This document shows, in pieces, positions 42,995-51,501 of a stretch of DNA of 64,000 bases; positions within the stretch are counted from its first letter, which is position 1, and each line of letters starts with the position of its first letter. Source of the DNA: an uncultured Pseudovibrio sp. (GTDB lineage Bacteria > Pseudomonadota > Alphaproteobacteria > Rhizobiales > Stappiaceae). The DNA lies in the NCBI GenBank assembly GCA_947496145.1, contig CANMBS010000021.1, positions 1-64,000 of the forward strand. Reading direction: 5' to 3'. The position numbers were made by a program, and so were the translations under genes. The notes below the pieces were generated by a model. It made no database searches. It was not told the origin of the DNA and saw nothing but the letters and a program-made list of their open reading frames with translations.

Positions 42995-43663
42995 ATGAGT
43001 GGTTTATTGGTTTACTTAGCATTTATCTTCCTTCCCGGAATTATTTGGGCGCGATTAGATGCGAGTTATTCCAGTCAGGTCAAACCATCAAAAACAGATC
43101 TATTAATAAATGTATTTGTGTTTGGAACAGTATCATATGTTATTACTTATTTGACGTATAAAGTCTTTTTTCCTCCGAAGTTTCTTTCTTTCGATGTATC
43201 AAAAATTACGCTCCCGCAGAAAAATGATCAGTTCGTTATCAATGGGAATATCGTTGATGAAATCATAATCGCAACGATGTTTAGCATAATTCTTTCAATA
43301 GGTTGGCTCTTTGTTAATAATAATAAGATAATAATTCGGTTTCTTCAGTTCATCGGGGCGACGAACCGTTATGGAGATGAGGATGTATGGGATTTTACAT
43401 TTAACTCAAATGACCACCAAGTACGATATGTAAACTTTGTCGATGAGCTTACAAAAACAACATTCACCGGATACATTGAAGTTTTTTCTGAGACGCCATC
43501 TTTGCGAGAGCTGGTTCTGAAAGATGTTGTAATTTATGATAGTGATACAGCTGTTGAAGTTTCAAAACTGCCAAGAGTATATATCGCTAGAAAACCGGAA
43601 GAGATTACGTTAGAATTCCCAGCTGACCAAACTTACGTTTGGGAGGATATTCCAAAGGCATGA
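42995..43663 (+). CDS. DUF6338-like membrane protein
   Basis: A 222-residue protein with two or three membrane spans in the first half (SGLLVYLAFIFLPGIIWARL, LINVFVFGTVSYVITYLTY and about residue 90-107) and a cytosolic beta-rich C-terminal domain (DHQVRYVNFVDELTKTTFTGYIEVF). The pattern, including the N-terminal FLPGIIWAR, resembles the DUF6338 family of unknown function, which I cannot confirm without a search. AT content and codon use differ strongly from the flanking genes, pointing to horizontal acquisition. A 58-residue frame follows five bases later. Confidence 0.7.
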   Translation: MSGLLVYLAFIFLPGIIWARLDASYSSQVKPSKTDLLINVFVFGTVSYVITYLTYKVFFPPKFLSFDVSKITLPQKNDQFVINGNIVDEIIIATMFSIILSIGWLFVNNNKIIIRFLQFIGATNRYGDEDVWDFTFNSNDHQVRYVNFVDELTKTTFTGYIEVFSETPSLRELVLKDVVIYDSDTAVEVSKLPRVYIARKPEEITLEFPADQTYVWEDIPKA

Positions 43664-43667
43664 TATG

Positions 43668-43844
43668 ATGAGTAGACAACGAACTTTGACTGAAGGATAC
43701 ATTGATAAAGGTGGAGTGAACTCAAATGGACAGTTTACTCAGCGCCCTCAGCCTCCTGCGCCAAAGAAACCCTCAAACAGCAATGATGACTCACCTTCTG
43801 GAAACGATAGTAGCTCTTCCTCTAGCGGCGACAACAGTTCTTAA
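43668..43844 (+). CDS. Small Ser/Asn/Pro-rich protein, partner of the DUF6338-like gene
   Basis: A 58-residue frame that starts five bases after the preceding stop (ATG at 43668; a tandem ATG at 43665). It begins MSRQRTLTEGYIDKGGVNSN and ends in a disordered tail of Pro, Ser, Asn and Asp. No domain recognised. Tight spacing and shared AT-rich composition suggest one transferred two-gene unit; the tail may be a flexible linker or recognition tag. Confidence 0.6.
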   Translation: MSRQRTLTEGYIDKGGVNSNGQFTQRPQPPAPKKPSNSNDDSPSGNDSSSSSSGDNSS

Positions 43845-43987
43845 GATTAATAAGTTCTGAAGGAAAGTTTGTCGCACCATGTTGCTGTCGCGGGCTTTCC
43901 CTGTTCATATTCTCCTCTCGCACCTAGTTTTGCCCGCATTGGGGACCTAGGGTGGGCATTCAGTATTAATAAGCCCAAGAGAATTGA

Positions 43988-46444
43988 ATGTCTGATCTGA
44001 GTTCTGTTGCTTCCTCTTCGTCTCCTGCCAAAGCGGGTGCTTTGCCTGCGGATATTGCTTTGCGGATTTCTCAGCGGATTGCTGGGGAGATTGGCTGTGC
44101 GCCGGGGCAGGTGAATTCTGCGGTGCAGTTGCTGGATGAAGGGTCTACGGTTCCGTTTATTGCGCGTTACCGTAAAGAAGCGACGGGCGGGTTGGATGAT
44201 ACGCAGCTTCGCACGCTGGAAGAGCGCCTGATTTATATGCGTGAGATGGAAGATCGCCGCAAAGCGATTGTGAAATCCATCGAAGAGCAGGGCAAGCTCA
44301 CCGACGAGTTGGCAAAGCAGATTGCGACGGCAGACAACAAAGCCGCACTGGAAGATCTTTATCTGCCTTACAAAAAGAAGCGCCGGACCAAAGCGCAGAT
44401 TGCGCGAGAAGCTGGCATTGAGCCATTGGCAGATTTGCTGCTGGGTGATCCGAACAAGACGCCAGAGAATGAAGCTTCAAGCTTTATTGATGCTGAGAAG
44501 GGGTTTGCGGATACCAAGGCGGTACTGGATGGAGCGCGTCAGATCCTCATGGAGCGGTTTTCTGAGAATGCTCAGCTGGTTGGTAAGTTGCGTAACTATG
44601 TGGCGCGTCAGGGGGCTGTGAAGGCGGAGGTTGTTGCTGGCAAGGAGCAGGAAGGGGCGAAATTCTCTGATTACTTTGGCTATTCTGAGAGTTGGAAGGA
44701 CATTCCGAGCCACCGGGCGCTGGCGCTGTTGCGTGGTCGCAATGAGGGCATTCTGGCGCTGGACCTGAAGGTGGATGAGGATGATGTTTCTGCTGTTAAG
44801 CCGGTTGAGCAGATGATTGCGGATGCGGCGGGGATTGTGAACAACGGTCGTCCTGCTGATAAGTGGCTTTCTGATGTATGTCGCTGGACGTGGAAGGTGA
44901 AGATTGGCCTTCATGTTGAGCTGGACTTGATGAGCGAGCTGCGTGATAAAGCGGAAGAAGAAGCGATCAAGGTTTTTGCTCGTAACCTGAAGGATTTGCT
45001 GTTGGCAGCGCCCGCTGGGCCGCGTGCGACGCTGGGGCTTGATCCGGGTATTCGGACTGGCGTGAAGGTGGCGGTTGTTGATGCAACGGGTAAGTTGGTG
45101 GATACGGCGACCATCTACCCATTCCAGCCGCGTAATGACATTCAAGGCTCGCTGGCGACCTTGCGGGCGCTGGTTGCCAAACATGGTGTGAGCCTGATTG
45201 CGATTGGCAATGGCACAGCAAGCCGTGAGACGGATCGTCTGGCGGCTGATCTGTTAAAGGATATTCCGGCGGAGCATCGTCCAACCAAGGTGATGGTGAA
45301 TGAGGCGGGGGCTTCGGTTTACTCTGCTTCTGCGCTGGCGGCGAAGGAAATGCCGGATATTGATGTGTCTTTGCGCGGGGCTGCTTCTATTGCGCGTCGT
45401 CTGCAAGACCCGCTGGCGGAGCTGGTAAAGATTGAGCCGAAATCCATTGGTGTTGGGCAGTATCAGCATGATGTGAACCAGACCAAGCTGGCACGCTCGC
45501 TGGATGGTGTGGTTGAGGATGCGGTGAACGCGGTTGGGGTTGATCTTAACACGGCGTCCGCTCCGCTGCTGGCGCATATCTCCGGCCTGACTGAGAGCCT
45601 TGCGAAGGCCGTGGTTGAGTATCGGGACACTGTTGGTACCTTTAAAAATCGCAGGCAACTGCTGAAAGTGGCTCGTCTTGGGCCGAAGGCGTTTGAGCAG
45701 TGTGCGGGCTTCCTGCGGATTGCGGATGGTGAGAACCCTCTGGATGCGTCCTCTGTTCACCCGGAGGCTTATCCGGTGGCGCAGAAAATCATTAAAGCCT
45801 GTGGTCGTGATATTCGGGAGATTATGGGGGCCAATACTCTGGGTTCTCTGGACCCAAAAGAGTTTACGGATGAAAAGTTCGGTCTGCCGACTGTGAAGGA
45901 CATCTTTGCAGAGCTGGAAAAGCCGGGGCGTGATCCGCGGCCTGAGTTTAAGACTGCCTCCTTCCAGGATGGTGTTGAGACCATGCAGGACCTTAAGCCG
46001 GGTATGATGCTGGAAGGCACTGTCACCAACGTGACCAACTTCGGTGCCTTCGTTGATATTGGCGTGCATCAGGATGGCTTGGTGCATGTGTCTCAGCTGG
46101 CGGACCGGTTCGTGGATGATCCGCGTACGGTGGTGAAGGCTGGCGATATCGTGAAAGTGCGTGTTGTTGAGGTGGATATTGCCCGCAAACGCATCGGCCT
46201 GACCATGCGCAAGGACAGTGCGGATGCTCGCGAAAATGCACGGGAACGGCAGGCTGAGCGTGGCGCTGGACGCAATCAGGGTGGTGGTCGTCCGGGTGGC
46301 GGCAATCGCCCGAATGGCGGTAATCGTGGTGGAGGGCCTCGCGGTGGTGGCCGTGGTGGCAACAAGCCAGCGGATACTGGTGGCGGTAATAATAACGCTA
46401 TGGCTGCGGCGCTGGCGGCGGCGTTTAACAAGCCAAAGCGGTAA
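43988..46444 (+). CDS. tex: Transcription accessory protein Tex (S1 RNA-binding)
   Basis: An 818-residue homologue of Tex/Spt6. Order of domains: N-terminal helical region, YqgF-like RNase-H fold ([18 protein letters not shown] near residue 345), helix-hairpin-helix pair ([19 protein letters not shown]), and an S1 domain ([21 protein letters not shown] near 660). After the S1 domain comes a Gly/Arg-rich RGG-like tail of about 60 residues, an extension that likely adds RNA binding. ATG at 43988. Confidence 0.95.
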   Translation: MSDLSSVASSSSPAKAGALPADIALRISQRIAGEIGCAPGQVNSAVQLLDEGSTVPFIARYRKEATGGLDDTQLRTLEERLIYMREMEDRRKAIVKSIEEQGKLTDELAKQIATADNKAALEDLYLPYKKKRRTKAQIAREAGIEPLADLLLGDPNKTPENEASSFIDAEKGFADTKAVLDGARQILMERFSENAQLVGKLRNYVARQGAVKAEVVAGKEQEGAKFSDYFGYSESWKDIPSHRALALLRGRNEGILALDLKVDEDDVSAVKPVEQMIADAAGIVNNGRPADKWLSDVCRWTWKVKIGLHVELDLMSELRDKAEEEAIKVFARNLKDLLLAAPAGPRATLGLDPGIRTGVKVAVVDATGKLVDTATIYPFQPRNDIQGSLATLRALVAKHGVSLIAIGNGTASRETDRLAADLLKDIPAEHRPTKVMVNEAGASVYSASALAAKEMPDIDVSLRGAASIARRLQDPLAELVKIEPKSIGVGQYQHDVNQTKLARSLDGVVEDAVNAVGVDLNTASAPLLAHISGLTESLAKAVVEYRDTVGTFKNRRQLLKVARLGPKAFEQCAGFLRIADGENPLDASSVHPEAYPVAQKIIKACGRDIREIMGANTLGSLDPKEFTDEKFGLPTVKDIFAELEKPGRDPRPEFKTASFQDGVETMQDLKPGMMLEGTVTNVTNFGAFVDIGVHQDGLVHVSQLADRFVDDPRTVVKAGDIVKVRVVEVDIARKRIGLTMRKDSADARENARERQAERGAGRNQGGGRPGGGNRPNGGNRGGGPRGGGRGGNKPADTGGGNNNAMAAALAAAFNKPKR

Positions 46445-46465
46445 AAGTCTTACACTGAATACTCT

Positions 46466-46498
46466 AAAGCCCATTGGTTCTGCTGATGGGCTTTTTTG
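46466..46498 (+). terminator. Terminator of tex
   Basis: AAAGCCCAT...ATGGGCTTT, 9-bp perfect stem with T-tract, 22 bases after the stop codon. Confidence 0.9.
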
Positions 46499-46613
46499 AT
46501 TTCAGGTTGGCGGTTAAGAGACTAGTAGGTCTTCCTGATACATCTGATTGAAATTTGCTGCATAACTAGCCAAAACCATAGTTGAATCGCATTCTTTTTA
46601 GAAAGCTAAGCCA

Positions 46614-47951
46614 ATGAGTGACTTTGGCAAATCATCACGGCGTAAGCGTATCTTCTTTCAGGCCGAAGATTTGGCGCGGCGCTGCATTGATCTGGTGATG
46701 GATCTTCCTGAGGGTGTTGCCGAGCAAATCTTCATTGAGTTTGATGCTGCCCGCATTATGCGGCAGGCACGGGCGGCTGATGAGGCCTTGGAGGCAGCGC
46801 ATGGGAATTTGCCGCTGCATGGCGTGACCGTCTCTCTCAAAGACATCATTGATGAAAAAGGTGTTGTGACCAGCGTGGGCTCGGCGTTCTTGCGGGATCG
46901 ATCTCCGGCTTGTGAAGATGCAAAGATTGTCTCTCAGCTCTGTGCTGCCGGGGCTATTCCTTTTGGCCGGACCAACATGAGCGAGATGGCTTATACGGGG
47001 CTGGGGCTGAACCCGCATTATGGCACGCCGCCGAATGTGAGCGATCCAGCGCGGATTCCGGGTGGGTCGTCCTCGGGAGCTTCGGCGAGTGTCGGGCTGG
47101 GCCTGTGTGATGCGGCGCTGGCGACTGACACGGGCGGGTCTGTGCGTATTCCGGCGGCGTTGAATGGGCTTTACGGGTTCAAACCAACGCGCTCCAGCGT
47201 GTCCAGCAAAGGACTGTTTTCCATTTGCCCTTCCTTCGACAGTGTGGGGCCGATTGCTCGTTCCTTAAGTTTATGCGCAAGGCTGCATGCGGTGCTTTCC
47301 GGGCAGTGTCCGGCTCCTTCAAGAAGAAGTAATCTGGATGGGCTGCATGTGGGGTTACTGGCTTTCCCCATGACAGAGGGGTTGGATACGCAGGTTTCTG
47401 CGGATTTTGACAGGGCCTTGCAGGCTATACGGGATGCCGGGGCAATCATTGCGCCGGTGTCTGAGCCCGCGCTTGCGCACGGGGCGGAGTATCTGGGCAA
47501 GCTGTGCAGCTATGAGACGATTGCGTTGATCGGCGGGTATCTGGAGGGGCTGAAGGCGACGGGTGATCCTTATGTGGTGGAGCGTATTCTTAAAGCCACT
47601 GAGGTGAGCAGTAAGGATATGGAGGAGGCGCGTTCCAAACGTTCAGAGGCGATCCGCAGCTTTAAGGAGCTGGCTGCGAAGTTTGATGTTCTGATTGCGC
47701 CGACTGTGCCAGTCATTGCACCGTTGCTGGAGGAGATTGACCGTATTCGTGACCGGGTCGGGCCTCAGCTTTCGCAAAACACGCGAGCGGTGAACTGGGT
47801 GGATGGGTGTGCGGCGAGCCTTCCGATGAATGTGCATGGCACACCGGGGACAGGGTTGATGGTGTTTGGTGCCTCTGGAACCGACTGGCATGTGCTTGAA
47901 ATGGCAAGCCTCATTGACAAGGTGATTGCTCCTGCGCGACTAAAGGGCTGA
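46614..47951 (+). CDS. Amidase (amidase signature family)
   Basis: A 445-residue enzyme with the Ser-cisSer-Lys triad: Lys in GVTVSLKDIID, cis-Ser and nucleophile Ser in GGSSSGASASVGLGL and TDTGGSVRIPAALNGLYGFKP. Related to GatA, AtzF and indole-acetamide hydrolases, but no gatB or gatC is adjacent, so a catabolic amidase is likely. Cytosolic. Weak ribosome site (AAAGCTAAGCC). The DUF188 gene follows after 22 bases. Confidence 0.88.
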   Translation: MSDFGKSSRRKRIFFQAEDLARRCIDLVMDLPEGVAEQIFIEFDAARIMRQARAADEALEAAHGNLPLHGVTVSLKDIIDEKGVVTSVGSAFLRDRSPACEDAKIVSQLCAAGAIPFGRTNMSEMAYTGLGLNPHYGTPPNVSDPARIPGGSSSGASASVGLGLCDAALATDTGGSVRIPAALNGLYGFKPTRSSVSSKGLFSICPSFDSVGPIARSLSLCARLHAVLSGQCPAPSRRSNLDGLHVGLLAFPMTEGLDTQVSADFDRALQAIRDAGAIIAPVSEPALAHGAEYLGKLCSYETIALIGGYLEGLKATGDPYVVERILKATEVSSKDMEEARSKRSEAIRSFKELAAKFDVLIAPTVPVIAPLLEEIDRIRDRVGPQLSQNTRAVNWVDGCAASLPMNVHGTPGTGLMVFGASGTDWHVLEMASLIDKVIAPARLKG

Positions 47952-47973
47952 CTAAAGCAGGAGATGTGCCGCT

Positions 47974-48453
47974 GTGACCAGCGCGAAGAAGATCACTATT
48001 TACATTGATGCAGATGCCTGTCCGGTAAAGGATGAGGTTTACAAGGTTGCAGACCGATATCGCCTGAAGGTGTTTGTTGTGGCTAACAGTTTCATCAATA
48101 CACCACGGGACATGGATATTGAGCGGGTGATCGTACCTGAAGGCCCGGATGTTGCGGATGACTGGATTGCCGACCGGGCCGTGCCGGGTGATATTGTGGT
48201 TACCCAGGATATTCCGCTGGCGGACCGTGTTGTAAAGGCTGGTGCGATTGCGCTGTCGCCAAAGGGCAAGGTGTTTGACGAGGCCTCCATCGGGATGGCG
48301 CTGGCAACGCGCAACCTGATGGAAGACCTGCGTAGTTTTGGGGAGCAGACCGGCGGGCCGAGGCCGTTTTCGCAAAAAGACCGCTCCCAGTTCTTGCAGA
48401 AGATGGATCAGATTATCCAGCAGTTGAAGCGGCAAGGGTTTGCTGCTGGTTGA
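47974..48453 (+). CDS. YaiI/YqxD family protein (DUF188)
   Basis: A 159-residue PIN-like protein. [19 protein letters not shown] and the acidic residues in [20 protein letters not shown] are the conserved core of the family, suggesting a metal-dependent nuclease fold, but no activity is established. GTG start at 47974 with CAGGAG upstream. Probably co-transcribed with the amidase. Confidence 0.9.
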   Translation: MTSAKKITIYIDADACPVKDEVYKVADRYRLKVFVVANSFINTPRDMDIERVIVPEGPDVADDWIADRAVPGDIVVTQDIPLADRVVKAGAIALSPKGKVFDEASIGMALATRNLMEDLRSFGEQTGGPRPFSQKDRSQFLQKMDQIIQQLKRQGFAAG

Positions 48454-48464
48454 TCCTTGCTGTC

Positions 48465-49211
48465 TTAGATCAGACGAGCTGACACGCCGCCATCTGCCAG
48501 TATTGATGCTCCGGTGATGAAAGACGCATCCTGCGAGAGGAGAAAGGCTGCGGTTTTTGCGATTTCCTCAGCAGAGGCCATGCGCTTTAGAGCATGAAGT
48601 TCTGCGATTTGCTCGTGCGTTGCCGGGTCGTCTCCTGCCATTGCTGTTTTGGTGCCACCGGGAAGCAGGGCGTTGACGCGGATATTATCTGCGCCAAGGT
48701 CTGCTGCGAGTGATTTGACCAGACCTAACAGGCCCGCTTTGGAGGCTGCATAAGCTCCCATTCCGGGCATGCCGCCGTTGCTGTAGCCGACGAAGGAGCC
48801 TGTGAAAAGCAGGGCACCGCCAGTTTCTTTCAGGGCCGGAATTTGTGCTTTGGCTGCGTAAAAGGCGCTATTGAGATTTGTGTTCAGCACATCCAGCCAG
48901 TTTTGCGTGTTCATAGTCTCAAGCGGACTGAGATCGCCAACCGTGCCAGCGTTGTTGAATGCACCGTGAAGAGCGCCAAAGTGTTGTCTGGCGTGTTCGA
49001 CCAGTGCGTTGGCGTAGCTTTCACTGGCGACGTCACCAGCCATATAGGTGGCGTTTCCTCCAGCTTCTTTGATCCGGTCACATACCTGCTTCAGGTGATC
49101 TTCTCTTCTGGCTCCAAGAACTACATTAGCTCCTTTTTGAGCAAAGAAGGTTGCGGCAGCTGCGCCAATTCCGCTGCTGGCTCCTGTGATGATGTAGGTA
49201 GTGTTTTGCAT
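48465..49211 (-). CDS. Short-chain dehydrogenase/reductase
   Basis: A 248-residue Rossmann-fold oxidoreductase: cofactor motif TGASSGIG at residues 8-15, NNAG motif in GAFNNAGTVG, catalytic Tyr-x3-Lys in GAYAASKAGLLG, and the substrate loop around RVNALLPGGTKTAM. ATG at 49211 follows GGAGGAAG; the upstream ATG at 49250 is less likely. Substrate unknown. Convergent with the DUF188 gene. Confidence 0.9.
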   Translation of the reverse strand: MQNTTYIITGASSGIGAAAATFFAQKGANVVLGARREDHLKQVCDRIKEAGGNATYMAGDVASESYANALVEHARQHFGALHGAFNNAGTVGDLSPLETMNTQNWLDVLNTNLNSAFYAAKAQIPALKETGGALLFTGSFVGYSNGGMPGMGAYAASKAGLLGLVKSLAADLGADNIRVNALLPGGTKTAMAGDDPATHEQIAELHALKRMASAEEIAKTAAFLLSQDASFITGASILADGGVSARLI

Positions 49212-49411
49212 CGACTTCCTCCTTTGTGGACTGGAGATAAGTATCTTCACTCCTATGGGAGGCAGCCACCCGAAAGGCGAGGAGACCAGTCATTCTGAGC
49301 GGAAAAGTTCATCTGGTGAAAACGCACATGTGGTTGGTGGATGCCTCTTTATCGACAAAGTTGCGCGGTTTTGTGGGTCTCAATTCTCGATAGACATCAG
49401 GTCGTTTCCCC

Positions 49412-50479
49412 ATGCCTCTTTTAAATATGCGAGTGTCTGCTGCGCTCAGCCTTGCCGTGTTTTTATCACTTTCCGTTTCATCTGCTCATGCGAAGTGGAA
49501 GAACCCGGCTGATCGATATGCAGAGGCTTATAAAGAGTATCTGGGGGCGGCTTGTCCAATCGCTTCTGACAATATCAGGCACTTCGTTTACTTTGCCAGA
49601 GATCGTGAGGGGATTAAGGATCATCCGTTCCTTGAGCATGACCGGTTTGTGGGGGCGCAGATTATGTATCCGTGGCGTTCACTTGAAACGGTGAAGGGTA
49701 CCTATGATTTCTCCTTGATTGAAGAGGATCTTGCCTACCTTAATGCAAGGGGTAAAACGCTCTTCATTCAGCTTCAGGATGCTTCGTTTGATCCGAATTA
49801 TATTCCTGTTCCGGATTATCTGCTGGCTGATGCATATGCCGGTGGTGCGGTTCAGCAGCTGGATGACAGCAAGAAGCCAGAGGGCTGGGTTGCGAAACGA
49901 TGGAACGGCGACGTTCAGGAGCGGTTTGCGAAACTTCTGCTGGCTTTGGGAGAAGCATTTGACGGACGGATTGAGGGGCTTAATCTTCAGGAATCAGCCA
50001 TTGGTGTATCAGCAGAGCAGGATGAACGGTTTACTCCCGTGGGTTATGTTGAGGGGCTGAAACGCAATATGTCTGCGCTGAAAGCGGCGTTTCCAACCTC
50101 TGTAGGTATGCAGTATGCGAACTTTACTCCCGGCGAATGGCTGCCGTGGGAAGATAAAGGCCAGCTGAAATCCATTTATGAGCACGGCGAGGCAATTGGG
50201 GTTGGTCTGGGTGCACCGGACTTAATGGTCAGGCGGCGCGGGCAACTTAATCACCCAATCGCGATGATGCATGAGCAGGATTACACTGCGCCTCTTGGTA
50301 TCGCCATTCAGGATGGCAACTACACTGGTCGTACTGGTACGACGGAAGTGATTGAGAGCAAACAGAATATCGTGCCACTGCTGCATGCTTTCGCGCAGGA
50401 TTTTCTGAAGGTGGACTATATGTTCTGGGTTAATCAGGAACCGTATTTTGAGAAGGACGTGCTGAGCTGCTTTGAATAA
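49412..50479 (+). CDS. Secreted glycoside-hydrolase-like protein
   Basis: A 355-residue protein with a signal peptide (LLNMRVSAALSLAVFLSLSV, cleavage near SAHA-KW). The mature part looks like a TIM-barrel glycosidase: PWRSLETVKGTYDFSLIEEDL is the beta-alpha unit seen in GH5/GH42-like folds, and Glu residues in GLNLQESAIG and NQEPYFEKD could be acid/base and nucleophile. No close family is recognised, so the substrate is open. Stand-alone gene. Confidence 0.6.
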   Translation: MPLLNMRVSAALSLAVFLSLSVSSAHAKWKNPADRYAEAYKEYLGAACPIASDNIRHFVYFARDREGIKDHPFLEHDRFVGAQIMYPWRSLETVKGTYDFSLIEEDLAYLNARGKTLFIQLQDASFDPNYIPVPDYLLADAYAGGAVQQLDDSKKPEGWVAKRWNGDVQERFAKLLLALGEAFDGRIEGLNLQESAIGVSAEQDERFTPVGYVEGLKRNMSALKAAFPTSVGMQYANFTPGEWLPWEDKGQLKSIYEHGEAIGVGLGAPDLMVRRRGQLNHPIAMMHEQDYTAPLGIAIQDGNYTGRTGTTEVIESKQNIVPLLHAFAQDFLKVDYMFWVNQEPYFEKDVLSCFE

Positions 50480-50676
50480 TGGCTCTGGAAGAAGAGTGGG
50501 GTGAGCGTTGTGTGTTTCGCCTTGCCGCAATTCCCTACAAATGCGGGGCGGATCAGGAAGCCGGAGCAAAAGAGGCAGATGTTTGCTAAAGCGTGTACTG
50601 CGCTCATTTAAAAAATCACAATTTGCCCTTTAGTAATGTCAGCTCTAAGCCCGTTAAAGCAACAGAGGAGAGTGGC

Positions 50677-51033
50677 ATGCTAAAACATATTTTCGGGGCA
50701 ATCACTTTTGCTTGTCTTGTTTTTGCCTTACAAAATGCAATGGCGCTTAGTGTCGTGAAAAAATGTGCTCGAAGTCGGTACAGAACAATGAAGTTGTCGT
50801 AAAGCTCGTTTTGGGTGGTAACAATGCCCGCTTACGGCCTGCTGTAATTAAAGCAGCCCTTTTTATCTGGTAATTGCGGATTTATCGGAGGAGAGAAAGA
50901 GTACCACTGTACTGCCAGAAAAGCTCAAACATTAAGTCCTGCTCCTGTTACTGCTGAAGTCATTATGTGGGCCGTTGATGGGTCCGGCGGTTTGAGTGAG
51001 TATGGCGAAACTCAGAGAATGAAGTGCATGTAA
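50677..51033 (+). pseudogene. Small secreted cysteine-containing protein, two frameshifts
   Basis: ATG at 50677 (GAGGAGAG upstream) starts a signal peptide (LKHIFGAITFACLVFALQNA). The frame is broken in the A-run near 50758; one added A continues it as MCSKSVQNNEVVVKLVLGG. It breaks again at the T-run near 50860; one T removed continues it as SGNCGFIGGEKEYHCTARK to a TAA at 51033. Both breaks sit in homopolymers. The reconstructed protein has about 118 residues and several Cys; no family recognised. Either a decayed gene or sequencing errors. Confidence 0.6.
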
Positions 51034-51501
51034 TGCTTATGCCGTGTTTATCTAAACATGAGCATTGTCTCCCTGCGGTAACAATATTTTATGGTGCGGC
51101 AACTTTTCGTTGACAGGTTCGCTGTTTCATTCCTCATTCATACATGAGGCGTTGAAACCTTTTGTCAGCGGTAATCGCTCCCGTCGCTAGCGGATCTTTT
51201 ATGCCTTTTTCTGATGCCGCAAACTCTTTGCTATGAGCGGGAGGGCGGTGAATACAATACCTCTTTCGGGGGGAATAAACCCGCCTGAAGGCACTTCATA
51301 AGACCTGCGGACACATCACAGAAGCTGGTGGGAACCTCTGCCTCCGGAGAAAAGCTTCTGTTGCTATGTAAGAGGTGTCTTTTCTCGCTGTCCGATAGTA
51401 TCTATGTAAATTTTTAATTAATAATAAGTATTGATATAGCTTGTGTGTAGTAATAAAGAGAAGTGTCATTTAAGTTGTATATAAAATTTAGAAGAAGAGA
51501 T
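51034..51501. other. Gene-free stretch upstream of the Sel1 gene
   Basis: About 470 bases with no credible gene. A small hairpin (CCTCAT-TCATAC-ATGAGG, 51133-51150) and an AT-rich promoter-like stretch just before 51502 are all that stands out. Confidence 0.4.

Noticed and set aside
45254-46474. A 406-codon open frame antisense to tex
   Set aside because: Overlaps conserved Tex domains; Arg/Ile/His-rich low-complexity sequence.
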